Shown piece after piece: positions 1-6,188 of a DNA stretch of 6,655 bases. Below the pieces are notes generated by a model. It ran no database searches, was not told the origin of the DNA, and saw only the letters and a program-made list of their open reading frames with translations. Position 1 is the stretch's first letter. The number at the start of each line of letters is the position of its first letter. The DNA comes from Gammaproteobacteria bacterium (GTDB taxonomy: Bacteria > Pseudomonadota > Gammaproteobacteria > GCA-001735895), in contig JAOUJX010000235.1 of NCBI GenBank assembly GCA_029882955.1, positions 1 through 6,655 on the forward strand, in the 5' to 3' direction. Made by a program: the position numbers and the translations under genes.

Positions 1-368
1 CTGATAATAATCGTCGCGGTCGCGGGCACGATGAAGTACCCCGTTTAGTGCGGCAGTACCTAATGGAAAAAGGCGTTGATGAAGCTAATATTTCGGTCGT
101 TGCCGATGAAGAACCTGCGGTCGATCATGCCCTGGCAATGGGTGAAGAGGGTGACCTGATTGTCATCACTGCAGATGATCTTCAGCGCACCTGGAAGCAG
201 ATTATCAACCTCAATAGCGAAAAAGATGAGGGTAAGAAAACCATACCCGGGACTAAAGTGTTTGTGCCGGAACGCGCCAAGCGATATGTACTCGACCAGG
301 ATGAAGAGTTGATTATCGATGAACGCGGGGTAAGGCTGGCGCGTAGCGAGCCGGAAGATGGCGATTAG
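1..368 (+). CDS. cphA: Cyanophycin synthetase, C-terminal fragment (partial, 5' end outside window)
   Basis: The reading frame is open from base 3 (first full codon GAT, start of DNNRRGRGHDEVPRL) to the TAG at 366-368, so this is the last 121 residues of a longer protein. The GTG at 48 is an internal Val codon, not a start. Cyanophycin synthetase polymerises Asp and Arg into the cytoplasmic storage polymer cyanophycin with an ATP-grasp half and a Mur-ligase-like half; only the end of the Mur-ligase half is here. Recognisable elements are the RGRG-x-DEVPRL stretch, the 'adenylate-loop' type segment EEPAVDHALAMGEEGDLIVI, the TADDLQRTWKQI motif close to the end of this family, and a tail ending DERGVRLAR that I associate with proteobacterial tandem CphA proteins. 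Catalytic motifs lie off the left edge, so activity cannot be judged. A Mur ligase of another kind is less likely because of the WKQI tail. It converges on the gene at 491-991. Confidence 0.8.
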   Translation, partial: DNNRRGRGHDEVPRLVRQYLMEKGVDEANISVVADEEPAVDHALAMGEEGDLIVITADDLQRTWKQIINLNSEKDEGKKTIPGTKVFVPERAKRYVLDQDEELIIDERGVRLARSEPEDGD

Positions 369-441
369 ATCCGCCGATGCAAATTCAATATCCTCAATCG
401 ACCCGGTTGGTGATTCAGCTTGTCGGAGAGGGGGGGTGGCG

Positions 442-468
442 AAGGGCCGGAGTTAAGCTCCGACCCTT
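442..468. terminator. Inverted-repeat hairpin between convergent genes, possible bidirectional terminator
   Basis: Bases AAGGG-C-CGGAG (442-452) pair with CTCCG-A-CCCTT (458-468) around a five-base loop TTAAG, giving two 5-bp arms separated by one C/A mismatch. The hairpin lies 73 bases after the cphA stop codon and 22 bases after the stop of the minus-strand gene, where a shared terminator would be expected. Neither side carries a clear T tract, so if it terminates transcription it is not a textbook intrinsic terminator. A run of seven G (430-436) lies just left of it. The rest of 369-490 holds nothing else I can name. Confidence 0.45.
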
Positions 469-490
469 GAAAATTGCGGTGGGTGACTAT

Positions 491-991
491 CTAGTCGCTA
501 TCCGTTTCGTGGCTTTCTGGTTCATTTAAATCTTCGAATGCATTGGTCAGAGAGGTTATTCGATCACCAATCCATGAGGAAACTGATTTCGACCAATCTT
601 CGCTTTCCGGATTTGTGATTCCAGTCACTTCACCTGTTTCTTCGTCCCGGATGCGGAACTCTTCCATTTTGGCGTCTTTACCATTAATCATGCCCTGGAT
701 GCTACGGGATAGTGAATTCAGAAATCCAAGTTCGGAATGTACCCCTTCTTCTTTTTGAGCTTTGGCATTTTCGGATGCTACCTGGCCGGGGTTATCGTTA
801 CGATCACTGCGTCCGTTACCGTTACCATTCCCGTTTCCTCCATTACCTCCATTCCCATTACCGTTAGCCGCGATTGCATCGCTACCCAATAGAGGGAATC
901 CGGTTGTATTCGGATTTGCTGAAAAACCTACCCACAGTATTCCGACCATCAGCATTAACTTTGCAGCCTGTAATGTGCTAGAAATACTCAT
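491..991 (-). CDS. Small exported protein of unknown function with Asn-Gly repeat
   Basis: This is a 166-residue protein I do not recognise as a named family. Residues 1-11 form a short basic n-region (one Lys) followed by a hydrophobic stretch at about 12-25, consistent with a Sec signal peptide or a single N-terminal anchor; a cleavage site could lie after Ala25 or at AIA (39-41). Residues 43-60 are a low-complexity Asn/Gly repeat. Then comes a polar segment with NPGQVASENA (67-76), an amphipathic stretch (86-104), an acidic segment containing FRIRDEETGEVTGI (112-125), and an acidic tail ending ETDSD. There is no Cys, so no lipobox. The ATG at 991 is preceded by AAGGG at a spacing of eight bases, which supports this start. 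It is a single-gene unit, convergent with cphA and divergent from the EamA gene. Cell-envelope or secreted location is inferred. That it is a real gene is supported by the good ribosome site and signal peptide. Confidence 0.72.
   Translation of the reverse strand: MSISSTLQAAKLMLMVGILWVGFSANPNTTGFPLLGSDAIAANGNGNGGNGGNGNGNGNGRSDRNDNPGQVASENAKAQKEEGVHSELGFLNSLSRSIQGMINGKDAKMEEFRIRDEETGEVTGITNPESEDWSKSVSSWIGDRITSLTNAFEDLNEPESHETDSD
812..865. repeat. Imperfect hexanucleotide-like repeat encoding Asn-Gly run
   Basis: On the plus strand this stretch is built of six-base units of the type CCGTTA, CCATTC and CCATTA, with occasional CCTCC interruptions. Read on the minus strand it encodes residues 43-60 of the exported protein as alternating Asn and Gly with Gly-Gly breaks. 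The codons vary between AAC and AAT and between GGT, GGA and GGG, so the repeat is older or better preserved as protein than as DNA. Length variation between strains by slippage would keep the reading frame because units are multiples of three. Confidence 0.7.
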
Positions 992-1022
992 AATGATGCC
1001 CTTGATTTGTAGAGAAAAAACA

Positions 1023-1050
1023 ATGTTAGCAATGGTGATTCAATAATCAA
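1023..1050 (-). promoter_or_regulatory. Candidate sigma70-type promoter for the exported-protein gene
   Basis: Read on the minus strand, TTGATT (1050-1045) and TAACAT (1028-1023) resemble -35 and -10 boxes, each four of six to consensus, with a 16-base spacer. A start of transcription near 1016 would leave a leader of about 25 bases carrying the AAGGG ribosome site. The match is modest and other pairings in this AT-rich stretch are possible. Confidence 0.35.
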
Positions 1051-1084
1051 GAAAAATGAGGCTTATGTGAAAATAGCCACATTA

Positions 1085-1101
1085 GATAAAACTGCTTTAT
1101 C
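1085..1101. other. Short perfect inverted repeat in the divergent intergenic region
   Basis: GATAAA (1085-1090) and TTTATC (1096-1101) form a six-base inverted repeat around ACTGC. It lies in the 167-base gap between the divergent genes starting at 991 and 1159, a usual place for an operator. The AT-rich repeat is short enough to arise by chance, so a regulator-binding role is only a possibility. Confidence 0.25.
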
Positions 1102-1138
1102 GTCTATCGTTCTTTAGTTAGTCTGCACAGGTTCTCGT

Positions 1139-1144
1139 TAAAAT
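1139..1144 (+). promoter_or_regulatory. Candidate -10 box ahead of the EamA transporter gene
   Basis: TAAAAT matches the -10 consensus at five of six positions and ends 14 bases before the ATG at 1159. No good -35 box is visible at 16-18 bases upstream. If used, it would give an almost leaderless transcript, which would fit the absence of a Shine-Dalgarno sequence before 1159. A chance match is quite possible. Confidence 0.22.
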
Positions 1145-1158
1145 CGATCTTAAGCCCT

Positions 1159-2055
1159 ATGCCGGTCCTCTCTCAACATCTTAAAGGTGTCATTATCACT
1201 GCGCTCGGTGTCATGATTATTTCACCCGATGGTCTGTTGACGCGATTAATTCATACCGATCACTGGACGCTTATTTTCTGGCGGGCGATATTAATGTCGT
1301 TCGGTATGTGGATATTAACCAGCCTGGTGCACCCGGATAAAACCTGGTCTCATTACAAAAACATTGGCAGGCATGGATTGTTAATGGTGGTGTTTTATAC
1401 CTTCGGAACGATTTCATTTATAACGGCTATCACGCATACCAGTGTCGCCAATACCCTCATTATTTTGAGCACCACGCCATTGTTCGCTGCTTTGATCGGT
1501 TTTATCGTGCTGCGTGAGTCGATTGGGCTGCGAACCTGGGTTGCAATACTGCTGGTTGCGGTTGGCATTGTTATTATCAGTTCCGACGGTGATAGTCAGG
1601 AAGCTACTTTATATGGTGATTTAGCCGCAATGTCGGGGGCGTTTTTTCTGGCGGCGGGGTTTACTGTGGTGAGGCGAAAACCGCAGATTTCGGTATTCCC
1701 GGTATTTTCGGTCGCGGGGCTGGTGACCGCGATGGTGATTTTGCCTTTGGCACAACCTTTTGCGATTACTCAGCAGGATATGGGCTATTTAATTATTATG
1801 GGAGTTTACATGCTGCCGCTGGGTACTGCGTTGATGTATATCGGTCCGAAATATATCCCGGCCTCGGAAGTTGGGTTGATGTTGTTGCTGGAATCGGTGC
1901 TCGGTCCCACCTGGGTTTGGCTGGTGCTGGATGAAAAACCGGGACTGCGTACCTTTGTCGGCGGTGCTATTATTCTCAGTACACTCGCAATTAATACTCT
2001 GTGGGTGATGAAATCGGCTTCTATCGCCAGACGTATGCGTGCTGTGCCGGGGTAG
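1159..2055 (+). CDS. DMT-superfamily transporter, EamA family, ten membrane helices
   Basis: This 298-residue inner-membrane protein has the usual length and two-repeat build of EamA/DMT carriers. The first EamA half covers about residues 11-140 and the second about 152-283; each contains five hydrophobic helices. Family hallmarks are the opening segment with ISPDGLLTRLI and TLIFWRA (residues 20-43), the helix 4 segment TSVANTLIILSTTPLFAAL followed by LRESIGLRTW (94-127), and the matching second-half segment with SEVGLMLLLESVLGPTW and LDEKPGLRTFVGG (236-269). Such proteins export or exchange small metabolites, and the substrate cannot be assigned from sequence. The ATG at 1159 is chosen because the first helix begins ten residues later as in relatives, although no clear Shine-Dalgarno sequence precedes it. 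It is followed after 35 bases by the binding-protein gene of an ABC importer on the same strand, so cotranscription is possible. Confidence 0.88.
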   Translation: MPVLSQHLKGVIITALGVMIISPDGLLTRLIHTDHWTLIFWRAILMSFGMWILTSLVHPDKTWSHYKNIGRHGLLMVVFYTFGTISFITAITHTSVANTLIILSTTPLFAALIGFIVLRESIGLRTWVAILLVAVGIVIISSDGDSQEATLYGDLAAMSGAFFLAAGFTVVRRKPQISVFPVFSVAGLVTAMVILPLAQPFAITQQDMGYLIIMGVYMLPLGTALMYIGPKYIPASEVGLMLLLESVLGPTWVWLVLDEKPGLRTFVGGAIILSTLAINTLWVMKSASIARRMRAVPG

Positions 2056-2076
2056 TCCGGTCTTTCGAATATTTTG

Positions 2077-2082
2077 TATAAA
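2077..2082 (+). promoter_or_regulatory. TATAAA element just upstream of the binding-protein start
   Basis: TATAAA matches the -10 consensus at five of six positions and ends eight bases before the ATG at 2091. No convincing -35 box stands 16-18 bases upstream. If it worked as a promoter, the transcript would begin at or within a few bases of the start codon. It may equally be a chance AT-rich stretch inside an operon that begins at the EamA gene. Confidence 0.2.
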
Positions 2083-2090
2083 TCAACCAA

Positions 2091-2939
2091 ATGACAGTAA
2101 AGCAGATAATATTAATAATAACGGTCGCCTGTTCACTTCTAATACTGCCGGTCAATGCGATAGCACAGAACAATGTGCTCCCCGTTCCTCAGCGTATCGT
2201 ATCGATTGGCCTGTGTACCGACCAGCTCCTGTTAATGGTTGCACGCCGTTCACAGATAGCGTCATTAACAACATCGTCTACCGATCAGAATATGTCGTAT
2301 ATGGCGGAAGCGGTGGGTGATATTCCGCTCAACAGTGCTTCAGTAGAAGAGATCATCCCTTATAAGCCCGATTTAATTATAGGTAGTCATTTTGCAGCGA
2401 GAGATACCACACGCTTTCTGCGTCAGCTTGGATATCAGGTCAAGCTTGTGACTTTGCCGAGAACCGTAGAAGAAATATATGGAATGCTAATCCGCTTTGG
2501 CGAGTGGACGGGTAATCAGGCCAGGGCGGCTGCCATCATTACGAGGATGAAACGGGAGATTACTGATATACAGGCTCGTTATGCGCATCGACCCGAGAAG
2601 AGCACCATTATTTATTCTCCCAATGGTTATACGATAGGTTCAAATACGCTGGAAAATGATGTGTTGAAACATGCAGGCTTTCGTAATTTATCGGCAGAGA
2701 TGGGCATAGTCGGGTTTAAGAAAATTTCGCTGGAACAGGTCATCGCCGCCAGGCCGGATTTCTTGCAGCTCGATAATCACGTTTATAACCGAAACTCACT
2801 TGCGAGCAGATATCTCGGCCATCCAGTGCTCAATAAGGTTGTGAATGAGCAGGATCATTTGTTTATCCCGTCGCGCATTCGTGCCTGCGCCGGACCGATG
2901 GTGACCGAAGCGATAGGCTATATGGCGGCGAAGCGATGA
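2091..2939 (+). CDS. ABC importer periplasmic binding protein, BtuF/FhuD type (probable corrinoid)
   Basis: This 282-residue protein captures a ligand in the periplasm and delivers it to the FecCD permease encoded next. Residues 1-25 are a Sec signal peptide: Lys4, a hydrophobic core, then AIA and Gln26 as a likely cleavage point. The mature part has the class III (TroA-fold) binding-protein layout. Its N lobe starts with PQRIVSIGLCTDQLLL (33-48) and continues through SVEEIIPYKPDLII (84-97) and a lobe-edge loop GSHFAARD. A helical linker follows at about 140-165. The C lobe contains SPNGYTIGSNTLENDVL (176-192), a second ARPDFLQLDN segment (220-229), and the end motif CAGPMVTEA (266-274). COG0614 proteins bind B12, haem or ferric siderophores; the neighbouring cobQ-cobS genes favour a corrinoid. 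No Shine-Dalgarno sequence is obvious before the ATG at 2091. The stop codon overlaps the next start as ATGA. Confidence 0.85.
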   Translation: MTVKQIILIITVACSLLILPVNAIAQNNVLPVPQRIVSIGLCTDQLLLMVARRSQIASLTTSSTDQNMSYMAEAVGDIPLNSASVEEIIPYKPDLIIGSHFAARDTTRFLRQLGYQVKLVTLPRTVEEIYGMLIRFGEWTGNQARAAAIITRMKREITDIQARYAHRPEKSTIIYSPNGYTIGSNTLENDVLKHAGFRNLSAEMGIVGFKKISLEQVIAARPDFLQLDNHVYNRNSLASRYLGHPVLNKVVNEQDHLFIPSRIRACAGPMVTEAIGYMAAKR

Positions 2940-3940
2940 CTTTTATGTCGATTCCTGACAGGGTTCTCCTGGCTGGGCTGGGTATTGTCCTGAGTGTGGT
3001 TTTTTATGTTGCGCTAATGGTTGGCCCGGTGAATATAGGTATCGGTAAAGCGGTGATGGATTTTCTGGCAGAGGAATCCTCGATGGATTCACTCATCCTG
3101 TTCGACATTCGCTTGCCGCGAGCATTGCTGGCGATGATCATCGGGGCAACACTTGGTTTGGCAGGAGCCGCGCTACAGGGCCTGTTACGTAATCCTCTGG
3201 CGGAGCCCGGCATTATCGGGGTCTCGAATAGCGCTGCGTTTGGTGCGGTTCTGGTATTTTACTTTGGCTACTCCAATTTTGCCTGGTTTGCATTGCCATT
3301 GGGAGGTTTGTTAGGTGCACTGGCTTCGGTGGTGATCATATTTGCTCTGGTTGGTAATAGTAAATCGGTTGTCACGCTAATTCTCGCCGGTGTTGCCATC
3401 AATGCCATCGGCGGTGCGTTGATTGCGCTGGCGCTCAACTTTGCGCCCAATCCTTATGCGATGCAGGAAATCGTATTCTGGTTACTCGGCTCGGTGGCTA
3501 ACCGTAGTATGAACGAACTATTGATTGCGCTACCGTTCGTGTTAGTCGGCTGGGGGCTGATTTTATATTGTGGTCGTTTTTTAAATGCGCTCACGCTGGG
3601 TGAAGAAACCGCAATATCGATGGGCTTTGAAGTAAGGCGACTCCGATGGATACTGGTAATAGGTGTGGCTGCATGCGTTGGAGCATCGGTTTCGGTGGCT
3701 GGAAATATCGGTTTTATCGGCCTGGTTGTACCCCATTTAATCAGGCCTTTTGTTGGCTCCGAACCAAGGCGGCTGCTTCTCGCCAGTACGTTGGGGGGTG
3801 CAATTTTGCTACTGGTTGCCGATATTGCGGTACAGCTACTATCCAGCGGTGGCGAGTTAAAACTCGGTGTCATTACCTCGTTGGTCGGCGGTCCTTTCTT
3901 CCTGTTTCTGATTCTGAAGACGCGGAACCTGATGTTATGA
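2936..3940 (+). CDS. ABC importer permease, FecCD family (BtuC-like)
   Basis: This 334-residue integral membrane protein would dimerise to form the channel of the importer; family members have about ten helices and 320-350 residues. FecCD signatures are present in order: DIRLPRALLAMIIGATLGLAGAALQ split over residues 57-81, LLRNPLAEPGIIG (83-95), GEETAISMGFEVRRLR (222-237), and the cytoplasmic coupling region NIGFIGLVVPHLIRPF (257-272) with SEPRRLLLAS, which contacts the ATPase. The closing segment is LGVITSLVGGPFFLFLI (310-326). The start at 2936 overlaps the binding-protein stop (ATGA); an in-frame ATG at 2945 is a possible alternative. Its own stop overlaps the ATPase start in the same way, so the three genes are almost certainly translationally coupled. 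The family alone does not distinguish B12 from iron-chelate substrates. Confidence 0.93.
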   Translation: MTFMSIPDRVLLAGLGIVLSVVFYVALMVGPVNIGIGKAVMDFLAEESSMDSLILFDIRLPRALLAMIIGATLGLAGAALQGLLRNPLAEPGIIGVSNSAAFGAVLVFYFGYSNFAWFALPLGGLLGALASVVIIFALVGNSKSVVTLILAGVAINAIGGALIALALNFAPNPYAMQEIVFWLLGSVANRSMNELLIALPFVLVGWGLILYCGRFLNALTLGEETAISMGFEVRRLRWILVIGVAACVGASVSVAGNIGFIGLVVPHLIRPFVGSEPRRLLLASTLGGAILLLVADIAVQLLSSGGELKLGVITSLVGGPFFLFLILKTRNLML

Positions 3941-4725
3941 GTCTGTTAAAAGGAATCAATCTGGGCTATCAAATCGATGATATTTCGATTTTGAAAGCGA
4001 TCGACATTGAAGTAAAAGCAGGAGAAATGGTCGGGTTGATCGGGCCCAATGGCGCCGGTAAAAGCACTTTGTTACGATTGTTAACCTGTGTGGAAAAACC
4101 TGGTTGGGGAGAGATTTTCTATGGAGATAACAATGTAGACCAGATATCGGTCGAGGAGCGTGCAAAGCATATCGGTTATCTGGTACAGGGTGCCAAAGCT
4201 TACTGGCCTTTCAGTGTCGAAAAGACGGTCGGCTTAGGCAGGATTCCGCACCAAAAATGGTGGCAGCATAGTTCCAGAGAAGATCAGGAAAAAATACAAA
4301 GAGCGATGGAGATAACCGAAACGCTGGCGTATCGGAACCGCATCGTGTCGACGCTTTCGGGCGGCGAACAAACCCTGGTTATGCTGGCACGAATCTTCGC
4401 TACCGATCCACAAATAATTTTCGCCGATGAGCCGGTGGCTGCGCTGGACCCCTACCACCAGTTGCATGTCATGGAAATACTACGCAATCATAGTCGCGAT
4501 GATCGGGCCGCTGTCGTCGTGTTGCACGACCTTAGCCTTGCGGCACGTTTCTGCGACCGGTTATATATCATTAATCACGGCTGCTTGTATGGTAGCGGGG
4601 CGCCAGATGAAATTATGACGGCGGAAAATATTGCCGAAGTATACGGGGTAAAAGCCAGAATAACTTGCGATGCAGAGGGGGTTAGTGTCGCACCGGTGTC
4701 GCGACTGGGTGAGCATCATCCCTAG
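3937..4725 (+). CDS. ABC importer ATPase (BtuD/FecE-like)
   Basis: This 262-residue cytoplasmic ATPase drives the FecCD permease. All ABC motifs are visible: Walker A GPNGAGKST (36-44), Q-loop Gln84 in YLVQGAKAYWPFSV, signature LSGGEQ (140-145), Walker B IIFADEP with Asp164 and Glu165, D-loop ALDP (169-172), and H-loop His197 in VVLHDLS. The QGAKAYWPFSVEKTVGLGRIPH segment (84-105) is typical of the FecE/BtuD/HmuV group. The open frame extends upstream to 3646, but that part only reads the permease gene in another frame and shows no domain. The ATG at 3937 overlapping the permease stop gives the usual family length and is preferred. At its other end the gene meets cobQ tail to tail and the two stop codons overlap at 4722-4725. 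Confidence 0.93.
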   Translation: MSLLKGINLGYQIDDISILKAIDIEVKAGEMVGLIGPNGAGKSTLLRLLTCVEKPGWGEIFYGDNNVDQISVEERAKHIGYLVQGAKAYWPFSVEKTVGLGRIPHQKWWQHSSREDQEKIQRAMEITETLAYRNRIVSTLSGGEQTLVMLARIFATDPQIIFADEPVAALDPYHQLHVMEILRNHSRDDRAAVVVLHDLSLAARFCDRLYIINHGCLYGSGAPDEIMTAENIAEVYGVKARITCDAEGVSVAPVSRLGEHHP

Positions 4726-6188
4726 AGGTTGAGCAGGGAAATAATCCGGTTCATATCCAGCGTAGCCTCCATTTCATCCGCTAGTCGTTCGAGCGCATCT
4801 TCCTGGATTTGATAATAATCGATTGCGGCAACATTCGATAATCCAGCCCAGTTTAATAGAGCTTCGCGGCTCTCTGCCTGATCAAATACGCCGTGCAAAT
4901 AGGTACCGGCTATCTGTGAATTTTCGCAAATGACACCATCTTTACGTTCCTGCACCCAGGCAAAAGGTCTTTGCAGGGCTCTACCCTCAGAAACCCCGGC
5001 ATGAATTTCGTAGCCCGATACGGCGGCGTTAGCAAAGCTGAGCTTGCCGGAAACTCTTTTTAACTGTTTTTCCGGTTCAAGTGTGGTTTCAAACGCCAGG
5101 AAACCGAAGCCTGCGCTACTACCGGGCGGCCCTTCAATTCCCAGTGGATCGTGAATCGTCTGTCCCAGCATTTGCAGGCCACCGCAGATACCGAGCAATT
5201 TTCCGCCAAAACGGCAATGGCGTTGAATCGATTCGTACCAGTTTTGATCGTGTATAAACTGCATGTCCGAGCGCACCGATTTTGTCCCCGGTAATATAAT
5301 CAGGTCGGCGGGGGGCATGGTGTCGCCCGGGCCGATATATTCGAAATCGACATTAGGGTGCAGGCGCAGTACGTCGAAGTCAGTATGATTACTGAGGCGT
5401 GATAGAACCGGTACGACGATTTTAATCGTCTGCGAATCGGTATCGACGATATCGATATGTCGATTGATCGCATCTTCAGCTTCTAAATGTAACCCGTGCA
5501 GGTAATTCATGACGCCGAATACTGGTTTTTGCGTCCGTTCTTCGAGCCAGTCCAGGCCGTTTTGCAGTAGCGAAATATCGCCACGAAAACGATTGATGAT
5601 AAATCCGATAGTACGATTTTGTTCACTCGGTGAGAGCAATTCCAGGGTTCCCAGCAAATGTGCAAATACGCCGCCGCGGTCGATATCGGCCACTAGAATA
5701 ACCGGGCAATCGACGGCTTCGGCAAAACCCATATTGGCAATATCGCCCTCACGCAAATTAATTTCTGCCGGGCTGCCGGCGCCTTCTACGATGATGGCAT
5801 CGTATTGGTTTACCTGCCGTTGATGTGATTCGAGTACTGCCGACATGGCAACGGATTTATAGTCATGAAAACTTGTGGCATCCATTTCCTGTAGCGCCTT
5901 GCCATGAATGATGACCTGCGCACCGGTATCGCTATTGGGTTTGAGCAGTACGGGATTCATGTCGGTATGAGGTTCTAGACCACAGGCCTGAGCCTGTACT
6001 GCCTGGGCTCGTCCGATCTCACCATTGTCTTCGGTCACCGCACTGTTAAGTGCCATATTTTGCGGTTTAAATGGTACGACATTAATACCCCGTCTTTTCA
6101 GGATACGGCACAGACCGGCGACGACGGTGCTTTTCCCGGCATCCGAGGTACAGCCCTGAACCATGAGAGTTTTATTTTTTATTGTCAT
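4722..6188 (-). CDS. cobQ: Cobyric acid synthase (glutamine-hydrolysing)
   Basis: This 488-residue enzyme uses ATP and glutamine to amidate side chains b, d, e and g of adenosylcobyrinic acid a,c-diamide, giving adenosylcobyric acid in the cobalamin pathway. The N-terminal half is a dethiobiotin-synthetase-like ATPase domain with the P-loop GCTSDAGKS (12-20), FKPQNMALNS (40-49), ARGP-like region with NPVLLKP (78-84), and VEGAGSPAEINL (134-145). The C-terminal half is a class I glutamine amidotransferase domain with ILPGTKSVRSD (298-308), the catalytic Cys335 in LLGICGGLQMLG, GYEIHAG (392-398), and His432 in GTYLHGVFD. The length is normal for the family (about 480-510) and all expected catalytic residues are present, so it looks functional. 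The ATG at 6188 overlaps the cobS stop (ATGA), indicating a cobS-cobQ operon. No terminator separates it from the convergent ABC ATPase gene. CobB/CbiA is excluded by the NMALNS and GYEIH motifs. Confidence 0.97.
   Translation of the reverse strand: MTIKNKTLMVQGCTSDAGKSTVVAGLCRILKRRGINVVPFKPQNMALNSAVTEDNGEIGRAQAVQAQACGLEPHTDMNPVLLKPNSDTGAQVIIHGKALQEMDATSFHDYKSVAMSAVLESHQRQVNQYDAIIVEGAGSPAEINLREGDIANMGFAEAVDCPVILVADIDRGGVFAHLLGTLELLSPSEQNRTIGFIINRFRGDISLLQNGLDWLEERTQKPVFGVMNYLHGLHLEAEDAINRHIDIVDTDSQTIKIVVPVLSRLSNHTDFDVLRLHPNVDFEYIGPGDTMPPADLIILPGTKSVRSDMQFIHDQNWYESIQRHCRFGGKLLGICGGLQMLGQTIHDPLGIEGPPGSSAGFGFLAFETTLEPEKQLKRVSGKLSFANAAVSGYEIHAGVSEGRALQRPFAWVQERKDGVICENSQIAGTYLHGVFDQAESREALLNWAGLSNVAAIDYYQIQEDALERLADEMEATLDMNRIISLLNL

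Noticed and set aside
48..368. A separate 106-residue gene starting at the GTG at 48
   Set aside because: The frame is open to the window edge and the residues before GTG continue the cyanophycin synthetase match, so this is a gene fragment, not an independent small gene.
397..414. Bulged small hairpin ATC-G-ACC / GGT-GAT after the cphA stop
   Set aside because: Only three plus three base pairs with a bulge and no T tract; too weak to call.
430..436. Run of seven G before the hairpin, considered as a slippage site
   Set aside because: It lies in non-coding sequence, so slippage would not change any protein, and there is no sign of a role.
762..1046. Plus-strand frame encoding a Pro/Leu/Phe-rich protein opposite the exported-protein gene
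   Set aside because: Its low-complexity PFPFPPLPP stretch is just the complement of the Asn-Gly repeat, and the minus-strand frame has the ribosome site and signal peptide.
3454..3873. Long minus-strand frame (139 codons) inside the permease gene
   Set aside because: It is a shadow of the well-supported FecCD gene; its Ser/Thr/Pro-rich composition is typical of antisense translation of a membrane protein.
3646..3936. Upstream in-frame extension of the ABC ATPase frame by 97 codons
   Set aside because: It lies wholly inside the permease gene, has no domain character and gives an over-long ATPase; the ATGA overlap at 3937 gives the normal start and length.
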